Source: Rhizobium altiplani
Lineage (GTDB): Bacteria; Pseudomonadota; Alphaproteobacteria; Rhizobiales; Rhizobiaceae
DNA length: 64,000 nucleotides
Direction: 5' to 3'
Assembly (NCBI RefSeq): GCF_001542405.1
Contig: NZ_LNCD01000018.1
Location: 1 to 64,000 of the forward strand
Numbering within the stretch: the stretch's first letter is position 1; each line of letters starts with the position of its first letter. Position numbers and translations under genes: made by a program. Shown in pieces: positions 56,690 to 64,000 of this stretch. The notes beneath the pieces are model-generated. The model was not told where the DNA came from and did no database searches. It saw nothing but the letters and a program-made list of their open reading frames with translations.

Positions 56690-57678
56690 TCGCCATGGGC
56701 AGCTCCTCCAAGGCGATTGCCGTGATCGGGAATGTTCAAGCCGACCTGGTAATGCGGCCGGTGGCAGCCTTGCCTCCCCCCGGCGAAGAGCGGTTCGTCG
56801 AGGACGTCAGCTTCCGACCCGGGGGCAGCGGCGGCATAACCGGGATGGTGCTTGCGGCAGCCGGAGCGCCAGTTCGACTGTTCGGATCATTAGGTAATGA
56901 TCCGATCGGTGCGGTTATCCGTTCGATGCTCGCCGCGGTTGGGGTGCAAACTTCCGACATCACGTCGGTCGAGCAGCCGACTAGCATCACGGTGGCGCTG
57001 GAGGCAGCTGACAGGGAGCGGTCTTTTCTTACGTCGCGGGGTCATATGGAGACCTTCTCGAAGAGGGATCTCTCAGATGATGCGATGACAGCGCCGATCA
57101 CGCTTCTGACCGGCTTCTTCACGACCCCGGCCCTTCAGCCCGACGTAGCCGAGCTCGCCAGGCAAGCGCGTCAGAATGGCAGCATCGTATTGTTCGACCC
57201 TGGCTCCGACCAGGCCGGCTGGTCAGGATCCGTCCGCGACATGCTCCTTGCTGTGATCCAGGAGTGCCACTGCTTTCTGCCAAACGAGGCGGAGCTACTG
57301 GCCCTAACCGGGCACGAGGACGTGATCGAGGCGTTGGAGGAAATGCGGCAAAGCTTCGCCGGAGCGGTGGTCGTGAAGATGGGCGCGAAAGGCTGCCTGG
57401 TTTCCGCAAGCACCAACGCTGCCGCCGTCGAGATCCGGTGTGTTCCGATTGAGGGGCCGGATACGACTGGCGCGGGAGACAGTTTCAACGCAGGCTTTGC
57501 GCTCGGATTATCCCGCGGACGAGACTGGGCCGGGTCAGCTCGACTTGGGACCGCGATTGCCTCAGCGGTCTTGAAGCAGCCGGCAATGCGGCGCTATCTC
57601 ACACCTCAGGATCTTGAGAGGCTTGATGAGCCGCCCGGTCATGATGGGAACCAGGTCAAGAATTCTGCGCTGTTGTAG
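56686..57678 (+). CDS. PfkB-family carbohydrate kinase
   Basis: 330 residues. The N-terminal GG motif is RPGGSGGITGMVLAAAGA and the C-terminal ATP/catalytic motif is DTTGAGDSFNAGF (Asp259-; catalytic base Asp265). It would phosphorylate a sugar or cyclitol, giving both the next intermediate and a possible inducer for the DeoR protein. It overlaps the first dehydrogenase gene by 4 bp. Confidence 0.92.
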   Translation: MIAMGSSSKAIAVIGNVQADLVMRPVAALPPPGEERFVEDVSFRPGGSGGITGMVLAAAGAPVRLFGSLGNDPIGAVIRSMLAAVGVQTSDITSVEQPTSITVALEAADRERSFLTSRGHMETFSKRDLSDDAMTAPITLLTGFFTTPALQPDVAELARQARQNGSIVLFDPGSDQAGWSGSVRDMLLAVIQECHCFLPNEAELLALTGHEDVIEALEEMRQSFAGAVVVKMGAKGCLVSASTNAAAVEIRCVPIEGPDTTGAGDSFNAGFALGLSRGRDWAGSARLGTAIASAVLKQPAMRRYLTPQDLERLDEPPGHDGNQVKNSALL

Positions 57679-57719
57679 GATCCCTAACGCGGGCTGTACC
57701 AGCAGCTCGCCCTCCCGGG

Positions 57720-57749
57720 GGGATGGCGCGTCACCCGGCTCGCCATCCC
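57720..57749 (+). other. intercistronic hairpin after the kinase gene
   Basis: GGGATGGCG and CGCCATCCC form a perfect 9-bp stem with a 12-nt loop in the 143-bp gap. Only TCTTC follows, so it is a weak terminator at best; it may stabilise or process the transcript, or lower expression of the distal genes. Confidence 0.6.
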
Positions 57750-57821
57750 TCTTCGCAAACATCGAAATATTGAACCTAGCAGGGTGACCCGAAACTTGAA
57801 CACCGCCTTGACTCACCAAGC

Positions 57822-58733
57822 ATGGTTATCGGCTGCCGCTCATCGCATCGGACGACGCCTACGGGCACCTTTAGAAAATGGACTGACAAATTGATCCACC
57901 TTGGAATCTTCGCCAAAACCTTCGATCGCAAGACAAGCGCCAGTCTTGCCGATGCAATCGCGCTTGCCGGCTATGAGTGCACGCAGTTCAACATGGCGAG
58001 CATAGGCCTCGATACCTTGCCGTCGGTCGTGGACGATGGTCACCTCGAAACCGTGCGGCGTGACTTCGCCGCGAGCAACGTGACCATTCCGGTTATCTCT
58101 GGCACCTACAATATGATCGCCCCCAACCCGAAGGTTGTCGAAGAAGGAAGACAGGGTTTCCGCGTGCTCGCCGAAGCAAGCAAAGCACTTGGCTACTCGA
58201 CGATCACCCTTTGCACCGGGACCCGCCATGCCATGGACAAATGGAAAATTCATCCCGACAACGCCGGTGAAGAAGCTTGGAGCGCGTTCCGCGGCGAACT
58301 CGACCGGCTGATCGAAATTGCCGAGGCGCACGATGTTGTCCTTGGTGTTGAACCTGAGCCATCGAATGTCATTTCCTCGCCGACGAGTGCGCGGCGCCTC
58401 CTCGACGAAGTTGGGAGCAACCGCGTCAAGATCGTGTTCGACCCTTTCAACCTCGTTGAATGGAGCAAACGCGATTATGCGTCCGACACCCTGCTTCGGG
58501 CCTACGATCTCCTGGCAGATTCGACGTCTATCATTCATGCACAGGATATGCGCATCGACGGCAGGCCTTGCGCGCCCGGGACAGGCTTCATCGACTTTCC
58601 CAGGCTCCTCAACCTGTTTGTCCGAGGCGGCTTCTCGGGTCCAGTCATCGCCCATGGTTTCGATGAGAGCGAAGCCGCGTCGACCGCCGCATTTCTCTCC
58701 GATCTTCTTCCGTCAAAGGAGCCGGTCCGCTGA
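57822..58733 (+). CDS. sugar phosphate isomerase/epimerase-like TIM-barrel protein
   Basis: 303 residues if begun at ATG 57822; homologous-looking text starts at about residue 24 (LIHLGIFAKTF), so a TTG at 57891 is an alternative start. GVEPEPSNVI and RVKIVFDPFNLVEW carry the metal-ligand Glu and Asp of the xylose isomerase-like (IolE/MocC, AP endonuclease 2) fold, with a later HAQDMRIDG. It would isomerise, epimerise or dehydrate a sugar or inositol derivative. Its stop overlaps the deacetylase start by one base (TGATG). Confidence 0.88.
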   Translation: MVIGCRSSHRTTPTGTFRKWTDKLIHLGIFAKTFDRKTSASLADAIALAGYECTQFNMASIGLDTLPSVVDDGHLETVRRDFAASNVTIPVISGTYNMIAPNPKVVEEGRQGFRVLAEASKALGYSTITLCTGTRHAMDKWKIHPDNAGEEAWSAFRGELDRLIEIAEAHDVVLGVEPEPSNVISSPTSARRLLDEVGSNRVKIVFDPFNLVEWSKRDYASDTLLRAYDLLADSTSIIHAQDMRIDGRPCAPGTGFIDFPRLLNLFVRGGFSGPVIAHGFDESEAASTAAFLSDLLPSKEPVR

Positions 58734-59554
58734 TGGGAAAGGGCGCCACGCGTCACCTCTTTCTGTCGCCGCATCTCGACGATGCGCCATTCAGCTGTGC
58801 CGGGCTTATCAGAAAGCTGACGAGCGGTGGCGACGACGTCATTACCTCGACCTTCATCACCGCCGACGCCATTGGCGCGCTTACGCCACTCGCGCGCCGG
58901 TTTCATGGCGTCTGGAACCGCGGCGACCGTCCCTACGCGATCCGCCGGCAGGAGGATCGGCAGGCCGCAAATTTCCTTCGAGCGCGGTGCCGTCATGAGG
59001 GGTTTCCGGATGCGATCTACCGCACGGATGACAATGGGCAGCCGATATACAGCGATATTCCGCAGCTATTTGCCGGACTGAAGCTCGCCGACCAAAAACA
59101 TGTCGAGGCGGCCAAAGCCAGGCTTGGCCAGATCATCGCTGAGGAACGTCCCGACATTGTTTATGCGCCGATTGGTATCGGCCGTCATGCAGATCATCTC
59201 ATGGTGGTTGCGGCGGCCAAAGATGTCTGCCTCGGCCGTCAGACGCTCAGGCTTTACGAGGAATTCCCTTATCTGCTCGGGGAATTCCCGGCCGAACACC
59301 CGATAACAGTCGAACGCGGCCTCGAGCTCTCGGGTTGGCAACAGTCAGTCCCTGAATTCATCGACGTGGAGCTTGCGGCTCGGATCGAGGCCGCGCTGCT
59401 CTATCCGAGCCAGATCTCCGAAATCTTCGGCAACGATGCTGGTCTCGTCGAAGCGATGCGACGACATGCCGAGCGATACGAAGCGCGCTCCGGCAGGGAG
59501 AGACTGTGGACACCAGGATACCCAGCACCTTTTGAAGGAGGGTTTGATGCCTGA
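58733..59554 (+). CDS. PIG-L family (LmbE-like) deacetylase
   Basis: 273 residues. The zinc motif is PHLDD (13-17) with Arg-Arg-Gln-Glu-Asp (71-75) and His152/His155 in GRHADHL. The family removes N-acetyl (or similar) groups from GlcNAc-containing compounds such as GlcNAc-inositol. In this operon it points to an N-acylated amino sugar or amino cyclitol substrate. It overlaps the next dehydrogenase gene by 8 bp. Confidence 0.9.
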   Translation: MGKGATRHLFLSPHLDDAPFSCAGLIRKLTSGGDDVITSTFITADAIGALTPLARRFHGVWNRGDRPYAIRRQEDRQAANFLRARCRHEGFPDAIYRTDDNGQPIYSDIPQLFAGLKLADQKHVEAAKARLGQIIAEERPDIVYAPIGIGRHADHLMVVAAAKDVCLGRQTLRLYEEFPYLLGEFPAEHPITVERGLELSGWQQSVPEFIDVELAARIEAALLYPSQISEIFGNDAGLVEAMRRHAERYEARSGRERLWTPGYPAPFEGGFDA

Positions 59555-60656
59555 CGATCGTGACAATGAAAGCGCACTTCGCGTTCTCGCGGTCGGGCTT
59601 GGCCATATGGGCATTTCGCACGCTGCGGCTATCACTCGCATCGACGGCTTTGAACTGGTCGGCATTTGCAGCCGCTCGGTGCTTTCCATGGAAGTGCCAC
59701 CTGCCTTGTCATCCGTCGATCGCTTCAATGATTTCGACGAGGCCCTGAAAGGGCTTAAGCCAGACGCGGTCATCATCAGTACTTATCCCGACACCCATGC
59801 CGATTTCGCGATCAAGGCAATGCGGGCCGGAGCCCATGTCTTCGTGGAAAAGCCGATGGCGCGGAGTGTTCAAGAGGGTGAACACATGGTCGCCGTCGCC
59901 AAGGAAACACAGCGCACTCTCTATATCGGCTACATTCTGCGCGTCCATCCCTCGTGGCGCGAGCTCATTAGGCGCGGCAAAGAACTCGGCAAACCGCTGG
60001 TCATGCGGATGAACATCAATCAGCAATCAATTGGGCATTCCTGGACCTGGCATAAAAACCTGATGAAGTCCCTGCCCCCGCTGGTCGACTGCGGCGTGCA
60101 CTATATCGACGTTATGTGCGAACTGACGGGAGCCAAGCCCGTTCGCGTCCATGGCATCGGCGCGCGGCTCACAGATGAGATCGCCGAGGACCAGTACAAT
60201 TATGGTCAGTTGCAGGTGGCCTTCGATGATGGCTCGATCGGCTGGTACGAGGTCGGCTGGGGCCCGATGATGAGCGAAGTGGCCTACTTCGTGAAAGACA
60301 TCGTCGGGCCAAAAGGTGCGGTCAGTATCACGATGAGTGAACAGGGTGACGCCGCCAATGAAGGGGCATCGACGACCGCGTCTTCGGACATCCTGAACCA
60401 TGTGAAAACGAGCGCGCTGCGGATCCACCATTCTGCGCTCAATCCGGACAATTCCCTGAAACACGCCGACGAAATCATCAGGATGGCCGACGAGCCTGAT
60501 CATGACGCACTTTGCGAACTTGAGCAGCGCGCGTTTCTCGGCGCCATCCGAACAGGCGCGATCGACACGCCGGACCTCACAGCTGCGGTGGACAGTCTCC
60601 GGGTCGTTCTTGCCGCCGACGAGAGTATCCGCACCCGGCGTCACATCGACCTCTAG
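59547..60656 (+). CDS. Gfo/Idh/MocA-family oxidoreductase (second)
   Basis: 369 residues from ATG 59547 (MPDDRDNESALRV), with AAGGAGG just before it; the longer frame overlaps the deacetylase and is not used. VGLGHMGISHAAAI binds NAD(P), HVFVEKPMARSVQEGEH has the EKP motif, and VDCGVHYIDVMCELTG the conserved substrate-site His. Two such dehydrogenases in one operon suggest oxidation at one carbon and later reduction at another, or oxidation at two positions. Confidence 0.92.
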   Translation: MPDDRDNESALRVLAVGLGHMGISHAAAITRIDGFELVGICSRSVLSMEVPPALSSVDRFNDFDEALKGLKPDAVIISTYPDTHADFAIKAMRAGAHVFVEKPMARSVQEGEHMVAVAKETQRTLYIGYILRVHPSWRELIRRGKELGKPLVMRMNINQQSIGHSWTWHKNLMKSLPPLVDCGVHYIDVMCELTGAKPVRVHGIGARLTDEIAEDQYNYGQLQVAFDDGSIGWYEVGWGPMMSEVAYFVKDIVGPKGAVSITMSEQGDAANEGASTTASSDILNHVKTSALRIHHSALNPDNSLKHADEIIRMADEPDHDALCELEQRAFLGAIRTGAIDTPDLTAAVDSLRVVLAADESIRTRRHIDL

Positions 60657-60675
60657 GCAGAGAAGGTTGCCCGAC

Positions 60676-61545
60676 TTGACGAACGATAGTTTCATCCGAT
60701 CTCTCAGCGGTGCATCCCTGAATGTCGTCAGTCGCGGCAATCATGGGCTCCCCGTGTTGTTCCAGCACGGCCTCGGCGGTGACGCGCACCAGGTAGCGCG
60801 CATTTTCCCCGACGATGAACGGTTCGCTCTGACCACGATCGAATGCGCCGGGCATGGTGGCTCGTCCTGCCCGCAGCCGCGGGCCTTTTCGATAGAGGCC
60901 TTCTATCAGGACATGGAAGCATACTCAGCTGGGCGGTTCCCGCACGGCTTTGTTGTGGGCGGCATCTCGATGGGCGCGGCGCTTGCGCTTGCGCTTGCGA
61001 TCCGGAACCCTTCGCGTGTGCACGGCCTGATCCTGGTGCGCCCCGCATGGTTTCTGGACAAATCTCCTGACAATCTCGAGCCGATCCGGGCAGTCGGCGA
61101 ATTGCTGCGGAGATACCCGCGCAAGAAGGCTCTCGAGATCTTTGTTTCGAGCGATCTTGCGGCTCGGATAAGGCGATCAAGCCCAGACAACTACAGCACG
61201 TTGACCGATTACCTCGGAGAACACCAGCCTGAATGGCTTGGGAAACTGCTGTCGGACATCGCAGGAGACGGTGTGGAATTGTCTACCGAGCAACTTGCGG
61301 CCATCAAGGTTCCGACGCTCGTCATCGGCGTCGACGCGGACGACATCCATCCCTTCACGCTCGCCGAGAAACTCCATCGGTTGATCCCTGGCTCCCGGTT
61401 TGAAAAGGCGCCGCGGAAAGACGACGTTCACGCCAAACCCAGCTACGCCGAGCGGACAGCCGAGCTCATCCTAGGGTTTCTTGGCGAGATCGAAGAGCCA
61501 ACGCCAGACAGGCGCGACAGCACCGCGGCCCTGACGAGAAATTAG
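60676..61545 (+). CDS. alpha/beta hydrolase
   Basis: 289 residues from a TTG at 60676 with AGAAGG upstream. LFQHGLGGDAHQV is the oxyanion loop, GGISMGAA the nucleophile elbow (Ser98), with an acidic residue near Asp220 (VIGVDADDIHP) and His252 (DDVHAKPS). It may hydrolyse an ester or lactone of the substrate. It lies 19 bp after the second dehydrogenase. Confidence 0.88.
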   Translation: MTNDSFIRSLSGASLNVVSRGNHGLPVLFQHGLGGDAHQVARIFPDDERFALTTIECAGHGGSSCPQPRAFSIEAFYQDMEAYSAGRFPHGFVVGGISMGAALALALAIRNPSRVHGLILVRPAWFLDKSPDNLEPIRAVGELLRRYPRKKALEIFVSSDLAARIRRSSPDNYSTLTDYLGEHQPEWLGKLLSDIAGDGVELSTEQLAAIKVPTLVIGVDADDIHPFTLAEKLHRLIPGSRFEKAPRKDDVHAKPSYAERTAELILGFLGEIEEPTPDRRDSTAALTRN

Positions 61546-61641
61546 CGTTGAACTGAATTCCTGCGGGGGCGGCCCGTTCGGCAGACACGACTCGTCATTT
61601 TACTGAAGACCATCAATCAGCAACACAAAGAGGAAAATCCG

Positions 61642-62445
61642 ATGCAATGGCTCAAAGAAATCTTCCACGTTGATAAACCAATCATCGCCATGTGCCACCT
61701 CCAGGCACTGCCTGGCGATCCGGCCTACGATACGGCCGGGGGCATGAAAATGGTTATCGACAAAGCTCTTGCCGACCTTACGCACCTTCAGGACGGTGGC
61801 GTCGATGCGGTCATGTTCTCAAACGAATTCAGCCTTCCCTATCTGACGAAAGTGCGCCCGGAGACCACTGCCGCCATGGCGCGTGTGATTGGCGAGGTGA
61901 TGCCATCGATCACGATCCCGTTTGGCGTCAACGTCCTTTGGGACCCCATCGCCTCGATCGATCTGGCCGCCGCGACCGGTGCACTGTTCATCCGCGAAAT
62001 CATCAGCGGCGTCTATGCGAGTGATTTCGGCCTTTGGAATACCAATGTCGGCGATACCATACGCCACAAGATGCGTCTCGCCCCGGACTTGAAGTTGCTT
62101 TACAACATTGTTCCCGAGGCCGCCTCCTATCTCGGCAACCGAAACATCGTCGATATTGCAAAGTCCACGGTGTTCAACAATCGTCCGGACGCGCTTTGTG
62201 TCTCAGGTCTGACCGCTGGCGCCGAAACCGATACGCAGATCTTGTCGAGCGTCAAAGCCGCAGTTCCCGGTACCGTCGTGCTGTGCAACACCGGTTGCAG
62301 GCTCGAGAACGTGGAGCGCCAGCTATCGGTCTCCGATGGCGCGGTTGTAGGATCCACGTTCAAGATTGATGGTGTGTTCGAAAACGCCGTCGATCCGGCC
62401 CGTGTGAAGGCGTTCATGGATAAGGTGAAGTCAATTCGACATTAG
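61642..62445 (+). CDS. BtpA/SgcQ-family protein
   Basis: 267 residues. PIIAMCHLQALPGDPAYDTA, DGGVDAVMFSNEFSLPY, PFGVNVLWDPIASIDLAAAT and GALFIREIISGVYASDFGL match the TIM-barrel BtpA/SgcQ family. BtpA stabilises photosystem I in cyanobacteria, while SgcQ-type members belong to sugar operons with unclear chemistry. Here it acts in the sugar-type operon, perhaps as an aldolase- or hydrolase-like enzyme. AGAGGA precedes the ATG. Confidence 0.9.
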   Translation: MQWLKEIFHVDKPIIAMCHLQALPGDPAYDTAGGMKMVIDKALADLTHLQDGGVDAVMFSNEFSLPYLTKVRPETTAAMARVIGEVMPSITIPFGVNVLWDPIASIDLAAATGALFIREIISGVYASDFGLWNTNVGDTIRHKMRLAPDLKLLYNIVPEAASYLGNRNIVDIAKSTVFNNRPDALCVSGLTAGAETDTQILSSVKAAVPGTVVLCNTGCRLENVERQLSVSDGAVVGSTFKIDGVFENAVDPARVKAFMDKVKSIRH

Positions 62446-62602
62446 GCCCCGGTCCCCGGTTTGAATGCACCCCGGGCTTGGGTCCCTACGCTCTCCCCTT
62501 GATCGGGTGAGCGAACCTGGGTCGACGCTTAGCGGTGACATGCAGGGGGCTCGCTCTTTTGCATGTTGCCGACCACAAGTTCCATCATTCTGGAGGATTG
62601 AG

Positions 62603-63331
62603 ATGGTTTACCCCTTGAAAGACAAAGTCGCTCTGATCACTGGAGCAAGCTCCGGCATCGGACTGGCGACAGCGCGTGCATTGGCTGCGCAGGGCGCTCA
62701 GCTTGCCCTGACCGCTCGCCTGGACACTGAGTATTCGAAGCTCGTTGAAGAGTTTTCGGGCCGGGCCTCGATCGTGGCCGCCGACCTGTGTGAAGACGGA
62801 ATGGTCGAAAAGGTGGTCGACGATCACCTTAGGACTTTTGGCCGAATTGATGTTTTAGTGGCCAGCGCCGGGATGTTCCATCAGGGCTATGTACCGGACG
62901 ATGATCCCGAAATATGGGACAGACTTATCGGACTGAACGTCAACAGCGTCTTTCGGACAATCCGCCGCGTGCTCCCAAGCATGGTGGCACAACAGGCCGG
63001 TGATATTGTCGCACTTAGCTCCGTTTCAGGACATACGGCGATCCACCACGAGCCAGTTTACAGTGCGTCGAAGCACGCCATTCAGGCTTTCATACACGGC
63101 CTGCGCCGGCAAGTTGGGCAGCAAAACATTCGTGTGGGGGCTGTTGCTCCAGGTATCGTTTTGACAAAACTTACGGGCTACACGGACGAAGAACAAATAG
63201 CAGAAAAGGTCCGACTGGGTGAAGGCGTGCGAGCAGAAGACGTCGCTGACGCGATTACGTTCATGTTGTCGCGCCCTCGACACGTCACCATTCGCGACAT
63301 GGTGCTGCTCCCGAGCAACCAGCCGATCTGA
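62603..63331 (+). CDS. SDR-family oxidoreductase
   Basis: 242 residues from ATG 62603 (MVYPLKDKVALITG) with GGAGG before it. TGASSGIG (13-20), Ser140, Tyr153 and Lys157 give the classical SDR site. It is the last gene of the operon and could be the third NAD(P)-dependent step on the same substrate. In the frame the segment ASAG (87-90) replaces NNAG, a common variation. Confidence 0.9.
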   Translation: MVYPLKDKVALITGASSGIGLATARALAAQGAQLALTARLDTEYSKLVEEFSGRASIVAADLCEDGMVEKVVDDHLRTFGRIDVLVASAGMFHQGYVPDDDPEIWDRLIGLNVNSVFRTIRRVLPSMVAQQAGDIVALSSVSGHTAIHHEPVYSASKHAIQAFIHGLRRQVGQQNIRVGAVAPGIVLTKLTGYTDEEQIAEKVRLGEGVRAEDVADAITFMLSRPRHVTIRDMVLLPSNQPI

Positions 63332-63473
63332 CATTCGCCACGTCGAATGTGTGCTGTACGAATACTAGCCCTCCAGCTAATCACCGCAAACGACAAGACG
63401 TCTTCCTCGGGGGGCAGTTGGGGGGCGGATCACGCACCGCGTGCGCTCAGGGCGCGGAAACGAATACCTTGTC

Positions 63474-63518
63474 TTTCGAGTATGGTGCATGTTGAGACCG
63501 GCTGCACGATCTCGTGCA
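63474..63518 (+). promoter_or_regulatory. operator pair (half-site plus full palindrome) after the operon
   Basis: TGCAC-GATCTC-GTGCA at 63503-63518 has perfect half-sites; a lone GTGCA at 63485-63489 is 29 bp upstream of the matching half. The spacing is the same as at 55540. No gene that it would serve is recognised: frames after it, to about 63764, have no known domain. Confidence 0.5.
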
Positions 63519-63858
63519 ACAGTTATGACAACCTGCAGCAGATCGGCACATCATCCTCTTTTGGATCGCCTGGCAATCTTGTTCGCCGCTGGCATAACTA
63601 TTCCCCGACGAGAGGCGTTCGAGGGGCCAAACTCACGGCGATGGCCAGCCGGCATACGAGAATCGTTGACCCGGTGTTTGCTTCCCGCGAGCGGAGCTTA
63701 TCAAAGTATATCGGACGTTACGCGACCTACGGCATTTCGGCTAAATGTCCCTAGTCTGATCTAGGTCCACGCGCTCGCAGTAACGCCAAGCATGAAGGTC
63801 CTACATCCATCAATCCATTTGTGCGAGTGCGCGCGTAGATAAGATCCTATAAAGTTGC
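63519..63858. other. 340-bp stretch downstream of the operator pair, no supported gene
   Basis: A frame beginning near 63526 (MTTCSRSAHHPLLDRLAILF) ends at 63764 without recognisable content. It may be a short untranslated RNA, a decayed gene or simply spacer. Confidence 0.35.
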
Positions 63859-63913
63859 ATCGCACGATATCGCGCATTTTTAGACTTGACTGCACGCGAA
63901 CGTGCATATCATA
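63859..63913 (+). promoter_or_regulatory. second promoter with an operator pair
   Basis: CGCAC-GATATC-GCGCA (63859-63874) and TGCAC-GCGAAC-GTGCA (63889-63904) are 30 bp apart. TTGACT (63884-63889) overlaps the second copy as at 55564, and TATCATAT (63905-63912) is a fair -10. The layout copies the operon promoter at 55540-55584. Confidence 0.75.
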
Positions 63914-63935
63914 TGTTGGCAACTGGGGAGGCCAG

Positions 63936-64000
63936 TGATGGTGGAGCGGAGCATGAAACTGTCCAGGAGAGTCTGTGGGCTGTCACTGCCTGCGCGTAAG
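63936..64000 (+). CDS. start of a gene cut by the window end
   Basis: ATG 63936 follows GGGGAGG (63923-63929) and reads MVERSMKLSRRVCGLSLPAR to the window end. The basic start could open a signal peptide of a solute-binding protein, expected for the transporter of this regulon, but too little is present to tell. Confidence 0.5.

Noticed and set aside
1..64000. CRISPR arrays, rRNA genes, replication origin or nod/nif genes
   Set aside because: I saw no regularly spaced repeats, rRNA-like sequence, repABC-type genes or nod/nif coding sequence on reading through the window.

Overview
The window looks like accessory-replicon DNA of a Rhizobium-type alphaproteobacterium, most likely a symbiotic or other large plasmid. 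The reasons are a dicarboxylate transporter gene (dctA) and an M16 peptidase gene that each sit behind a textbook sigma-54 (-24/-12) promoter, an IS66 element of rhizobial type, plasmid-borne hemN, a high density of decayed mobile elements (IS630, IS6, integrase, group II intron), remnants of plasmid-transfer genes, and many pseudogenes between intact cassettes. Species and replicon are inferred; no replication or nod/nif gene is visible.

Layout. 1-3157: an apparently complete IS66 element with 22-bp imperfect terminal repeats, inserted in an NAD-dependent epimerase gene. 3158-10458: a frameshifted membrane protein, then a minus-strand set (epimerase, small DMT transporter, small protein, GMC oxidoreductase with a late nonsense codon) and a separate SDR. 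11164-12671: sigma-54 promoter, dctA and terminator. 13950-16812: a Phd/VapC-like toxin-antitoxin pair and a winged-helix/dGTPase pair. 16799-20533: a cytochrome c peroxidase gene with an amber codon inside its second haem motif, TauE/SafE, and scraps of TOPRIM/DUF3991, ArdC and ChrB genes. 20648-22165: a HemN-like radical SAM protein.

22989-26769 is a compact bacteriocin/microcin-type locus: a 23-aa duplicated leader remnant, a 54-aa double-glycine precursor, an HlyD-like adaptor, a C39-peptidase ABC transporter and a 52-aa membrane protein that could give immunity. 27354-31797 is mostly decayed. 32838-35903 is a sigma-54 promoter, a 38-aa cationic ORF and a secreted two-domain M16 peptidase resembling the host-range peptidase class of rhizobia; a second M16 gene is a deleted pseudogene at 41900-42673. 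Between them lie an unusual argininosuccinate-synthase-like/2OG-Fe dioxygenase fusion with a coupled EamA exporter and an SfnB-like flavin oxidoreductase, a candidate small-molecule pathway.

43393-44465 is a graveyard (integrase N-terminus, group II intron 3' end, scrambled AbiE system). 44594-49359 is a two-gene YhaN/YhaO nuclease-ATPase operon. 49471-53517 holds a peptidoglycan-binding membrane protein divergent from a complete His-Xaa-Ser (Hxs) peptide-maturation operon (hxsD-B-C-A), each junction an ATGA overlap. 53670-54408 is a DUF433/DUF5615 pair with a truncated toxin.

54570 to the end is a catabolic regulon: a DeoR repressor, two Gfo/Idh/MocA dehydrogenases, a PfkB kinase, a TIM-barrel isomerase, a PIG-L deacetylase, an alpha/beta hydrolase, a BtpA/SgcQ protein and an SDR. 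Palindromes TGCAC-N6-GTGCA, mostly paired about 29-30 bp apart, lie before the regulator, before the operon and at two further promoters downstream, marking a probable DeoR regulon for an acetylated or amino sugar/cyclitol-like compound.
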